From Rhabditoides inermis (Eukaryota > Nematoda > Chromadorea > Rhabditida > Rhabditidae), in the NCBI GenBank assembly GCA_963966185.1, contig CAWZYM010000456.1, forward strand, positions 47,846 to 111,845: DNA of 64,000 bases, read 5' to 3'. Positions 52,918 to 64,000 of the stretch are shown here, one piece after another. The position numbers and the translations under genes are program-made. Every line of letters starts with the position of its first letter. Position 1 is the first letter of the stretch. The notes beneath the pieces are model-generated. The model ran no database searches. It was not told the origin of the DNA and saw nothing but the letters and a program-made list of their open reading frames with translations.

Positions 52918-55482
52918 TGTCACCCTGAACACGATAGTCAGTCAACACATACGCAGACAAACGTGCGCGCGAAATTGCAAATGCGATAAGTGATGGTAGG
53001 ATACGGCGTACTTTTGATGAAGGTTCTGAGTCAGACGAACGGGTGCTCTAATAGAAAAACAACGGGGGCGACGATAGGTTTACGCGCGCAGTGCAATATG
53101 TTTTATGGGTGCGTGAATTGGATCGAAGAGACGTGGGAGACAGTCGCTTGCCGGACACTGGACTCGCTATAATGCGGTTAGAAGTAGAGTGAGTGGAGTG
53201 GCGAGACTAACTCTCTACTGTATTTCGGAGAGAGAGAGAGGGAGGGGCAAAGTGAGCGTCGTCCCCGAGGATGCAATAAGGTGTTGTTGGAGTGACGCGC
53301 GCGCAATATTGGCGACAAGAGAGGCGAAGTGACACTCGGACTACGGTAGAGGTGATATTGAGAGAGGAGGCAGCGCGCATCTCTTGACATGTAGAGTGTT
53401 ATTGCAGCGATCCGGTGAGTCAATCTGACAACTACATTTTCGACTGCATGTAAGATGTTCAAAGGTTATTAGGTTACGTAAGTAGAGACGTCAATTGAGT
53501 GAGAACGAAGGGCGGAAACGATTAATATAAGTCTCTATATTAATCCCATGCGCGTTTTCTGCGAAGTGCGGAGGCAGAGAGAAGAGGGGTGCATTAGGAA
53601 AAAGGGGGCAGATTGGAAGGGACGAGAAAAGAAACGCACGTTGCCAAAAACACGAGTAAGTAAGTAAAATTAGAAAGGTCACAAAACACAAAACACGTCT
53701 CAAGTCAAGTGGTTCGTATAGTTGTCCGGACAAATAGGGTGCGAGGAGGGAGGGGGGGGGGGTCCGAATCATTCCCCCGGAGCCACATCCTTACCCTCGA
53801 GGCCTTTTATAGATGGATCCGGGGAAAGTGAGTTTGAGTGGGGGGAGGGGGTAGGATTGAAAGGGGCGGCGCCTAGACGTGACGTCGACTCCATGAGACG
53901 ACATGGTCGTCGTGGTGAAGACGACCATGTCACTACATCCGAGAATAGCCACTCTTGGAGTGGGTGGATTTATTTCGAGACAGCATTGACATGCGCGCAC
54001 GAGTTCATAGGTCTCTCGGGAGAGAGGGCGAGGTACTCGCGTGTTCCCTGCACTCAGCGAACACATGTTTCCCAATACGTGGAATTAGTACTTTTACAGA
54101 TATATACCGTATTTATGCAATATAGTAAAATCTTTATAATCTTATTCAGATGAAGGTATTTATACAAGTGAAAAAGTTGATTCAGAAAGATTAGTGCATC
54201 GTAGAAATAACACTACCCTACTTGGTACTCACAGTTCTTGCTACGCAGGACCAAAGTACTTGGTTCGAGTTGTGAACCAAACACACTTACTTGATTTCCT
54301 GTCGATTAAAAGTGCTCGGCGAGTGAAACTCTCTAATTGAAGTGCAGCACAGCTGTGATTATATGGATAAAGAGTGGAAACATTCCGGAATTCGCCGTAA
54401 AGCTCGGTTGGTTCCCGAACAGAGTGCGGGTCTGCTTGTGCGCTTGAAACGACCCGCCGTAAAATGCTACTCTAGGAAATGAGAAAATTGAGAGTTTAGA
54501 AGAGGGTGGTCGCGCTTTGATTCGTGGGGCATTTCTGAAAAAAGAAGATCTCGCGTGCTGCTCCTGAACAACATCGCATTGGACATGAGTGATTCTCGGT
54601 GAACGGATGGTAACTTTGTTTCCACAAGATGTGTGGAAATGGGTGGATGTGTATGGCGGTTGAGAAAACCTTTGTGTCGCACTCACAACGTCACTATCGA
54701 AAACGTCTACAGTCTACAGCTAGAACTAGGTTCGGAGTTCGGAATTGGCCGCAGTGATTGCGGCTGGCTCGCGCCTATTTCCTATGCATTGTGTCTTGTG
54801 CTCTTGAGTCAGTGGGTCAAAACACCACACAAAGTGGAAAACAACAGAATTTTATGGCCACACACGGCATTTGATTTGCGCAACCCACGAATCCTCGTCA
54901 AACAATATCATGTTCGCCCCACAATGAATGGTGTGATGTATACTCAGTGATCGAATCATCTGGACCAGCAAAATGACTTCTGAATGGCAACAAAAGTCAT
55001 CTTACAGTTACAAATATTCATTCTGACTTTTAGAATACACACCTATAAACTGATCTACGTCATCTTTACTGCGATGTTTGTCTGATACATAGTTTTAGTG
55101 TATACTTATCAATAAAATTTTTACGCATATCAATAAATTGTTTACAGTTTTGTGGTTGCTCACATTCGCGCGAGGAATTGAAACTGTTGATCTTTAACAG
55201 TCCGTTATTTGTCATGTTGTTGCAATTTTATGAGCTCTTCCATCATTCCGATGCGCACTCTCACGAATATATCACTCGGGGATTACGCGGTTATGGCCGA
55301 ACTCTCGGCGCGGTGTATGCACATAGCACATACTCGCCTCTCGTTATCTGGACAACATGAAACGCTCCGACGGCTGGACATATTGCGACAGCCGGCGGTA
55401 CTGTATCGGGGCGCTGATAGGGAGTGGGGCTGATAGGCGGGCGCGGATGGGTGATCCGGGCTGGAGACGGCAGTGCTCGAGC
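52918..55482. other. Divergent intergenic region flp-18 / carboxypeptidase
   Basis: 2.6 kb between divergent starts, expected to contain the flp-18 neuronal promoter. A 12-bp perfect hairpin with an 8-nt loop is at 53900-53931. Open frames here show no splice logic or recognisable protein. Confidence 0.5.
53900..53931. repeat. Short perfect hairpin
   Basis: GACATGGTCGTC (53900-53911) and its exact complement (53920-53931) flank the loop GTGGTGAA. Pairing does not extend beyond 12 bp, so it is too short for a typical miRNA precursor. Confidence 0.7.
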
Positions 55483-58400
55483 ATGGCGCCGCAGAGGATG
55501 CCGCTCACCGCACTCTTGTTACTACTCGCCGCCGCCGTCCAGGTAGGGCATTCATCCACTCAACAGTCAGGCATGTGTTCGATGTAGGCTGCCCCGTCCG
55601 GAGACCTGGTCACCGATCTGCCCGGCCTCACATTCACGCCCAACTTCAAGCACTACTCGGGATATCTCGATGCCTCCGCGGGAAACCATCTGCACTACTG
55701 GTAAGCGTCAGCTCTGATTGTGTAATTGTGTCATTGTGTCATTGTGTTCATGATTGTCCGATTCTAACCATACACTGTAGGTTCACGGAGTCTCAGTCGA
55801 ACCCGTCCAAGGATCCCGTTATACTCTGGCTGAACGGAGGCCCCGGATGCTCCTCCATCGGAGGTCACTTTTTTGCAGTTTTCCCCTTTTTTCTCGTTGT
55901 ATATTAAAAAACAACTTTATAACTGATCAAACTGAATTGTTATCGGTGTATTTCAGGATTGATGGGAGAGCTCGGTCCGTTCCACCCCGGAAAGGATGGA
56001 GCGACCATTGTCGAGAACGTTCAGGCTTGGAACAAGGTAAGCCACGTTTTTTTCAGCTGCGTGATAACTATTTTCTTACACGAATTAATCTTTCTATCTT
56101 TTCTGGAAATTTGAGATGACTTTTTGATTACCCGTTTCGTGGTTGGCGTCATGTCATCACTGACACAGTCATGTCATTATCTTTCAAAAGTACTTCCAAG
56201 TAAAAGTAGTTGGTTTGTACTGTTGTCTCAGTTGAGCAAAAGGACTGACATGTTTTCAATGGAGACATGTGCCAACAGGCTCTCTCTCTCATACCAGTGC
56301 AAAGCGGCCATATTATAATGAACGCGTTTACAAAGTTATGCAGTTATTATCTAAAAACACAACTTCTGTTGTAACATAACACGTCGAATAATGCTGAGAG
56401 CCTGTTTGCACATGTCTCCATTGAAAACATGTCAGTCCTTTTGCTCAACTGAGACAACAGTACAAACCAACTACTTTTACTTGGAAGTACTTTTGAAAGA
56501 TATTATCTGTCCTTTTCTTAAGTTTTGTTTCACAAAATTATATTTTCATACACGTTCGCGATTCGCTGCGAGGATACCGACGCGCACCCGCTATTCGCCT
56601 CTCTCTCTCACTCACACACAGAGGGGGCGGGGCGAAAGCGATTGTCCGACGCCCGCCCGCCCGCCCGCCCGCCCGCCCGACACCAATCTCAATCCGCACT
56701 CGAATGCGGACTCTCCGTATCTCGCTTCAAATTCAATCAAACTCAATACAACTTTCTATAACTCTATCGAATAGAGATGTGAATGCAATGTAACAGTGGA
56801 AATCACTTCAAAATGAGGAAAAGTGCTTCATCCGGGAAAAGTCGTTTTTGAGCATTCTAGCGCGCGGGGACATCCAGTACAAACGAGAGGGCGCTGGCGC
56901 GCCCTCTCTAATGCTTGCACAGCGATCCCTCCGCGAGATAGCGAAACAGAAGCGTGTCTGCTAGTTCTTCCTTTCCTTATCGCACTGCTTGCCGCAGTCG
57001 TGTAATCCTCGTGTAATCGGTACGAGAAATGAGATTAATGAAAGTGGTCAGATTGTACGTTCTGAAGTTTGATGCCAAAATAAACCTCCGATAGAGTGGA
57101 GTTCAGATAACGAATACGAAACTATTTTGAAAGTGCAACCGTCGAGCCAGTATGTAGAGATTGACCTAAGGCTCTCGAGTACAAGTCGCTAGCTGCTTAC
57201 AAGGGGTTCATGGACGAAAGTGTTTCAGGAAGCGAACGTGCTGTTCATCGAGTCTCCTCGCGATGTCGGGTTCAGCTACCGCGACGCCAGCGCTCCCAAT
57301 GACACTCTCTACAACGATGACAAAGTAGAGACGAGAAGATCATAAGGGACATGATGAATGATGATGTTCAGACTGCCTCCGACAATGCGCTCGCCATTGC
57401 CGACTTCTTCAAGAAGTTCTCCGAGTACTCCAGCAACAAGTTCTACGTCTCCGGTAAGTGGGAACTGCAGCTCAATAGCTGAATAGAGTTAATACATTCA
57501 TTTTCAGGAGAGTCGTATGGTGGAGTGTACGTCCCAACCCTCACCAGCGTTCTCATTGGAATGATCCAGGTTCATTGATTCAGACATCAATTTATGCTAT
57601 CACCATGTTTGTCATGTTTATTGGTTTTCAGAACAAGACTCTCACGCTGAACCTCGCTGGTATGGCGGTCGGAAACGGAATTCTTAGCCTCAAGGACCAG
57701 ATCAACTCGGCTGTTGATATCGGATACTACAGGGGATTCACAGGAAAAGTGTACGTTCCACACACATCATTTATTGAACGATTTCACTCTCTGTGCACTT
57801 TTTCGGTCTCCGTAATCTTCAGTGCGTTCTTTTGTGGGGTGGACGCATTCAGCTTTCAACTTTATTGTTTTACGGCCTCGCGCGATAATGAGTTGATATG
57901 AGTTTACGACCTGTGGTGGAGCGGCTACAAAGATAGGGCATCGTCCGCCACGATATACCCCATAAATCAGGGGATCGAGACAAAATAATCGATACGGTTA
58001 ACATTCAGTGCATACGACAACCTTCGTTCGTGCTGCGCCGATGAGAATGGAATGCCACTGGCGGACTGCGACTTCACCCGCTATCTCACTTTTGATCCCA
58101 ATGGAGGTGAGAACAAACATAATGCACAATGCATACAAATTGGCGTTCAGGCAACCCGGTGATGAAGAACTTCACCGATCACGTAAACGCCACCTGCGCA
58201 AAGAACATCTACAACCTGGGACTGAACATCGTGTGGAACACTGAGTACGTAGTTGTCTTGCATTATCAACGTTCATGTACCACGATTTCAGCAACGACGT
58301 GTACAACACGTACCAGGACTGCTACAACTTCTCCACTCCCACTTCCGCAAACAACGGCATGCAGTTCCAGGTGAGCTTGAATACACATTGTTGATGAAAT

Positions 58401-61400
58401 TTACACTTTTTTTTAGATCCGCAACTCGGCGATGCAGCGTGCTTTCCGCGGTCTGGTGTCCAAGGACTACCAGATGTTCACTGATGGCAGCAACCCGTTC
58501 GTCGACCAGGGAGCCAAGCTCAACACCGACTCCACTGACGCCATGAGCGGATTCCCGTGCTGGGGCAGCGACGCCAAGCAGTGAGTGCACACAGCTAGAG
58601 AGTCAACACACGCCACCTCAGGACCTACCTCCTGCGTGCCGATGTGAGGAAGGCGCTGCACATTCCCGACAATGTCGCTAACTGGACCGACTGCAAGTAA
58701 GTGATATTGCGAACGCATATTACAGTGGTGTATGTAATGATTATTGTTTAGTGACGACATGAACGCGAACTATCAGTGGCAGCACTTCGATATGGCTCCC
58801 GTGTTCCAGAACATCGTCAACTCCAGTATGTCATCGAGTCATCGGGGTGTTTCTCAAGACTCACATTGCAGAGTACCCTCTGGCGATCCTCATCTACAAT
58901 GGAGACGCGGATCTTGCATGCAACTTCCTCGGAGACGAGTGGTTCATCGAGCGATTCACTGACAACAACAAGATGTCCACGTCGATGAAGCGATTCGAGT
59001 GGTTCTACCAGCGAGGCCCCCAGTTCATCAACACACCCGCCGGATTCCACAAGCAGTTCAAGGGAGACACCGTCACCATCGACCTCCTCACTATCAAGGT
59101 GACAATGAACACCGGGCGTTCGTGTACACTGCATGATATTGCAGGGAGCTGGCCACTTCGTGCCGATGGACCGACCGGGACCTGCTCTCCAGATGATCAC
59201 CAACTTCCTCCGCGCAACCAACAACTACACTATGCCCACGGGACTCTCTTACGCGCCCCAGCCTCTGCTTGCCCAGTACGCGCCCGCTCCCGAGAAGCTT
59301 TGTGAGTTGATGGATGACAGTTCTGTAGTGAATGGAGTGTTTCAGTCACTCGCAAGCAGGCTGATCGTGTGTGGGCTCTGCCGGGACTTACCTACAACCT
59401 CAACTTCCGCCAGTATTCTGGTTACCTTCACGGAGTGACCGGGAACTACCTTCACTACTGGCTGGTCGAGTCTCAGTCGAACCCTCTCACTGATCCTCTT
59501 GTGCTGTGGCTGAACGGAGGACCCGGATGCTCGTCTCTCGGAGGATTCCTCACTGAGCTCGGACCTTTCCATCCCAACCGCGATAACAGCACTCTCTACG
59601 AGAACATCTACTCCTGGAACAAGGGAGCTAACGTCCTTTTCCTCGAGGGACCCCGCAACGTTGGATTTTCGTACCAGAATCAGACCGAAAACCCTGACCA
59701 GGGCTATGATGATCTCAAGACTGCCACGGACAACTTCCTTGCTCTAAAGGACTTCCTTACTGTCTATCCCGAGTACATCAACCGTCCGTTCTATGTCACT
59801 GGAGAGTCGTACGGTGGAGTGTACGTGCCGACTCTCACCAGCCTTCTCATCGACAAGATCCAGGCCGGTGACATTCCCGGACTCAACCTTGTTGGAATGG
59901 CTGTTGGAAACGGAGAGCTCTCCGCCCTTCAGCAGATCAACTCCGCTCCTCATCTTCTCTACTTCCACGGAATGTATGGAAAGACGTGAGTTACTATTGG
60001 GTATTACATAATTCGGAATCAACACACTATTTCAGTGAATGGGACCAGCTTCAGAAGTGCTGTCCCACCTCTACCGGTGCCAGCTGGTTTGAGAACTGCG
60101 ACTTCTCTGCTCACATCACTCTTGACTCTGCCGGAAACGCCTCTCCTCGTAACGCGTCTGACCCTTGCGGACAATTGGTTGCCGATATGGGTCAAGGACG
60201 CGTCTGGAACTCTATGTAAGTTGTTGTAAACTATACGTTGTCACACTAGACTGTTTCAGCAACGATGTCTACAACATGTATCAAGATTGCTACCAGCAGA
60301 CCTCGACTGTCTTCGGATCCCGCGTCCTCTCCGCCCATAAGGAGAAGATTCGTGCTCATCTTGAGATGAAGGGAGCTGAGAGCAGGAGGACTAAGAGAGA
60401 CGCCGGATTCGTCGACCAGGGAGCATTTGTTTCTTCCTACTCTACGGACTCGCAGGGAGGATTCCCTTGCTTTGCTTCTTCTGCTGCTGAGAACTGGCTC
60501 AACAGTGCCGATGTGAAGACCGCTCTTCACATCAACCCGCTTGCTCCCCACTGGACTGACTGCAAGTGAGTCAATATAATGCATAAACTAGTACAAATTT
60601 TTTTCAGTGACACAATCAACGCTATCTACACCCAGCAGCACAACGACACTGGAGCCGTTTTCGATCACATCGTCAAGTCTGGATACCTCTTCGTATGCTT
60701 ATCTACAACGGAGACGTTGACATGGCTTGCAATTTCCTTGGAGACCAGTGGTTTGTGGAAGCACTAGCAAAGCGACAGGAATGTCCGCGTCCAAGTCTCG
60801 TGATGCCTGGAGGTTCCGCTCCCAGATTGCTGGATACACTCAGCAGTTCTCGTATGGCAATGGCACGATTGACCTTCTCACTGTGAAGGGAGCCGGTCAC
60901 CTGGTGCCGACCGATCGCCCCGGACCCGCTCTTCAGATGATCAACAACTTTATTCGTGGACTGGACTTCAGCAACAACCTTCCCTATGACTGGCATCAGA
61001 CCCCCCTTAACAAGCAGTACGCGGTTGCTGCCGAGATTGCTGCTATGAATGGATCCCCCACTAAGGCTGAGACGGAGAAGACTCGTGGAGTTTCCCGCAG
61101 GCAGCTGATGAAGCGTCCTCGCAAGCCGCAGCCGGAGCAGGCGAACCGCGCTAAGCGCGCGGCCACTGCTGCTGCTCCTCCCCCGCCTCCCGCTGGCAGC
61201 AAGATGGCTGACAGGGTAACCAATCTTCCCGGACTCACCTACACCCCCAACTTCGCTATGTACTCTGGATATCTTCCTGCTACTGCCGGAAACAATCTTC
61301 ACTACTGGTACGTCGAGTCGCAGTCGGACCCCTCCAAAGACCCCGTGATTCTTTGGCTGAACGGAGGACCCGGATGCTCTTCTGTTGGAGGATTCCTCGA

Positions 61401-63983
61401 GGAGCTCGGACCGTTCCATGTGAACCGCGATGGCAAGACTCTCTACGAGAACGTCTACTCATGGAACAAGAGGGCCAACGTCCTATTCCTCGAGGCTCCT
61501 AGGGGAGTCGGATATTCTTACCAGGATAACACCACTCCTCCGGACAACCTCTGGAACGATAACAAGGTGAGATGATTACCAACTGATGATCGAATGAGCT
61601 CTAACATTTGATGTTCAGACGGCCGCCGACAATGTGCTGGCTATCGCCGCGTTCTTCCAGCGCTTCCCGGATCTCCAGAACAGAGACTTCTACATCACTG
61701 GTGAGTAGACATTATGCATGTTTCATGGAATAGGCCCATATTTAATTTGTTGTAGGAGAGTCGTATGGCGGTATCTACATCCCCACTCTGACTGACGCTC
61801 TCATCAAGGCTATCCAGGTGATAGCACTCCATATATCAACAACTCGCAATGAAATGGGTTCCAGAAGAAGACGGTGACTGGAGTGAAGCTGGTGGGAGTG
61901 GCGATCGGAAACGGCGAGCTGTCGCAGATCCAGCAGATCAACTCTGCCGTGTCGCTGCTGTATTTCCGCGGAATGCACGGCAAGGAGGACTGGGACTCTA
62001 TGTCGCAGTGCTGCTCGGGCGCGCAGAACGGATCCAACCCGCAGACCTACTGCAACTGGGTCGACTACATCACTCTCGATGCCCAAGGAAACGCTAACCC
62101 CAAGGTGAGTTCAATTCCGGACAACATCAACACATCATGTTTCAGTTCACCGACGGCTCGCTCGCTGCGCAGTGCGGCAACAAGGTCGTCCAGCAAGGAT
62201 TCCTGGATGTGTGGGAGACTGAGTGAGTACATCACCAAAGCAAAGACAAGTGATAAACGTGTTGTTCAGCAACGACGTGTACAACACGTTCCAAGACTGC
62301 TACGCCACTCCTCCGACCGGCGCCAACCTGAGGAGCAAGAGATCCGCGGACCCTCGCGCCCTCCATGACACCTCGCCGTTTGTCAACCAGGCTTCCAAGA
62401 TCACATATGACTCCACCGACAGCAACGGAGGATACTTCTGCTACCAGGTATGGATGGTGAAGAAGAAAGGTATGATGTTTTATAATAGGATTCGGCCGTC
62501 ACCAACTACATGAACCTTCCGGAGGTAAAGAACGCCCTTCACATTGTCTCTGAACTGCCTACTTGGGCTGACTGCAAGTAAGTAAAACATATGTGGGAAG
62601 TGACATTACTGCAAACGTTACAGCGACGACATCAACGGAAACTACGTGCAGCAGCACAACGACACCACTCCCATTTTCAACAGCATCATTGCTTCCAGTA
62701 TGTTTGTAGTAAAGTAGTAGAGTATAGTATAAAGTATTACAACCATCGATTGACAAAATAAATCTCAGTTACACACACAGTCATTTTTCTAGACTACCCT
62801 CTGCGCATGCTGATCTACAACGGAGACGTGGACATGGCGTGCCAGTTCCTGGGAGACGAGTGGTTCATCGAGTCGCTGGCGGCCGGTCAAGGCTGGCCCG
62901 CCACCCAGCGAGGACAGTGGAACTACACACAGACCGGGTAAGCCAGCACGACGCAGGCCAAGTGACACATGTTGATTGCAGATTCATGCCCCGAATCGGA
63001 GGATACTGGAAGAGGTTCAACGCCGGCAAGCCGTTCCAGCTCGATCTGCTGACGGTGAAGGGAGCCGGGCACTTTGTGCCGCTCGACCGCCCCGGACCCG
63101 CGCTCCAGATGATCTACAACTTTGTGGCCAACGTCGACTACTCGAGCAACGCGACAGCTGTTGACATCACCCGCTCTCCTCTCCTTGCCCAGTACAACGT
63201 CACCGTGCCGTCGGTGCCCAGGAGGAAGGCCGACATGGTGTTCAGCCTGCCTGGCCTCACTTTCCAGCCGCAGTTCCACCAGCACTCTGGCTACCTGCGC
63301 GCCTCGCCCGGAAACTTCCTGCACTACTGGTTCGTGGAGTCGCAGAACTCGGGTAGCGACCCTGTTGTGCTGTGGCTAAACGGTGGCCCCGGCTGCTCGT
63401 CGGTCGGCGGTCTGCTCACCGAGCTCGGACCCTTCCACCCCAACCCCGACGGACAGACACTCTTCGAGAACGTCTACTCGTGGAACAGGGTATGTTGAGA
63501 AAGTGCCGTATATACACCTAGTCATGAGTTACTTCAGTACGCCAACGTTCTGTTCCTGGAGGCTCCTCGCGGAGTCGGATTTTCCATACCAGGACTCGTC
63601 TGTCAACAACGACACCGTCTGGAACGACGACAAGGTATGCTGGCAGAAACAGAATTGGACGAACAAATGTCTTTCCAGACTGCCTCGGACACTGCTCTCG
63701 CTCTGGCTGACTTCTTCAACGAGTACCCGTTCCTCCGCAAAAACGACTTCTACATCACTGGAGAGTCGTACGGTGGGGTGTACGTGCCGACGCTTACCAA
63801 CCTCGTCATCAAGCAGATCCAGGTGGGACTTTGAATCGAAGTGACTGATGCGCCTTCTATTTCAGGCGGGCACACTGAAAGTGAACCTGAAGGGAATGGC
63901 AGTCGGTAACGGAATGCTGTCGACCATCCAGGACATCAACTCCCTCCCGATTTCATGTACTTCCACGGACGCTACGATAAGAC
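55483..63983 (+). CDS. Multi-domain serine carboxypeptidase (peptidase S10) polyprotein, partial at 3' end
   Basis: Secreted or lysosomal S10 hydrolase with at least four tandem domains. Signal peptide [20 protein letters not shown]. Exons: 55483-55542, 55588-55700, 55781-55863, 55957-56036, 57229-57324, 57372-57453, 57508-57569, 57632-57750, 58009-58106, 58151-58244, 58292-58370, 58417-58580, 58622-58696, 58752-58825, 58872-59098, 59145-59301, 59346-59985, 60036-60215, 60260-60565, 60608-61566, 61619-61700, 61756-61817, 61865-62104, 62146-62222, 62270-62447, 62489-62577, 62624-62697, 62793-62937, 62982-63489, 63538-63634, 63679-63822, 63866-63983. Domains 1-3 each have [16 protein letters not shown] (Ser), NGD(A/V)D (Asp) and [15 protein letters not shown] (His); domain 4 is cut off after GESYGG. 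Linker 2/3 has basic sites ([14 protein letters not shown]). Four 1-bp indels break the frame (60686, 60772, 63586, ~63947). It resembles C. elegans K10C2.1 from memory. Confidence 0.92.
56179..56501. repeat. Foldback element: 105-bp inverted repeat in carboxypeptidase intron 4
   Basis: The left arm 56179-56283 and right arm 56397-56501 are reverse complements with one visible mismatch, separated by a 113-bp loop. The element sits in the 1.2-kb intron 56037-57228, far longer than the neighbouring introns. It carries no ORF, as expected of a non-autonomous MITE or foldback element; a target-site duplication is not clear. Confidence 0.85.
56651..56679. repeat. (GCCC)n microsatellite
   Basis: Seven GCCC units in the same carboxypeptidase intron, unlike the GA/CT repeats elsewhere. 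Confidence 0.9.
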
Positions 63984-64000
63984 GTGAGTGATAAAGTGGT

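Noticed and set aside
52652..52993. Plus-strand open frame starting [13 protein letters not shown] with a GT donor
   Set aside because: It is short, runs into a CT repeat, has no partner exon, and lies in the first intron and signal exon of minus-strand flp-18.
54262..54271. GGTTCGAGT, resembling a tRNA B box
   Set aside because: No A box, acceptor stem or cloverleaf could be drawn around it.

Overview
The window is nematode nuclear DNA. Genes have many small exons split by short GT..AG introns, several with TTTCAG-type acceptors. Three families are nematode-typical: an FMRFamide-like neuropeptide precursor of flp-18 type, a phosphatidylserine synthase, and a multi-domain serine carboxypeptidase. 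The sequence also carries many (GA)n/(CT)n microsatellites inside introns. Nothing bacterial, viral or mobile-element-coding was seen. I read exon structures by hand; in every complete gene the exon lengths sum to a multiple of three.

Layout: (1) 124-6348 (+), three tandem paralogues, each with a signal peptide, a long glycine-rich region and a C-terminal domain of three DUF5648-like repeats; each has a GGGTATA-type TATA box 30-38 bp before its ATG, and the third carries seven 135-bp tandem repeats. (2) 6640-7532 (+), a 131-residue membrane protein. (3) 8067-9296 (-), a secretory-pathway FKBP with two PPIase domains. (4) 10510-13464 (-), a tetraspanin with two alternative 3' terminal exon pairs for TM4. 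(5) 15513-20532 (+), a GPAT3/4-like acyltransferase. (6) 21956-24441 (+), a four-TM protein. (7) 24714-26779 (-), an unrecognised membrane protein.

(8) 27350-36170 (+), an EDEM3-type GH47 protein with a PA domain, plus a possible alternative last exon encoding a membrane anchor. (9) 36731-40283 (+), phosphatidylserine synthase. (10) 41640-49896 (+), an ADAM-like metalloprotease without a prodomain, whose first intron holds an antisense lysine-rich gene (42043-43323, -). (11) 50548-52917 (-), flp-18. (12) 55483 to beyond the right edge (+), a polyprotein with at least four serine carboxypeptidase (S10) domains.

The genes form no single pathway, but most act in the secretory route: FKBP and EDEM3 in ER folding and degradation, PS synthase and GPAT in ER lipid synthesis, and several secreted or surface products. 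EDEM3 next to PS synthase matches, from memory, the ZC506 region of the C. elegans X chromosome, and flp-18 and a long multi-domain carboxypeptidase (K10C2.1) are also X-linked there. The window may therefore come from an X-equivalent chromosome (inference). Five single-base indels in otherwise conserved coding sequence, most next to short homopolymers, suggest residual long-read assembly error.
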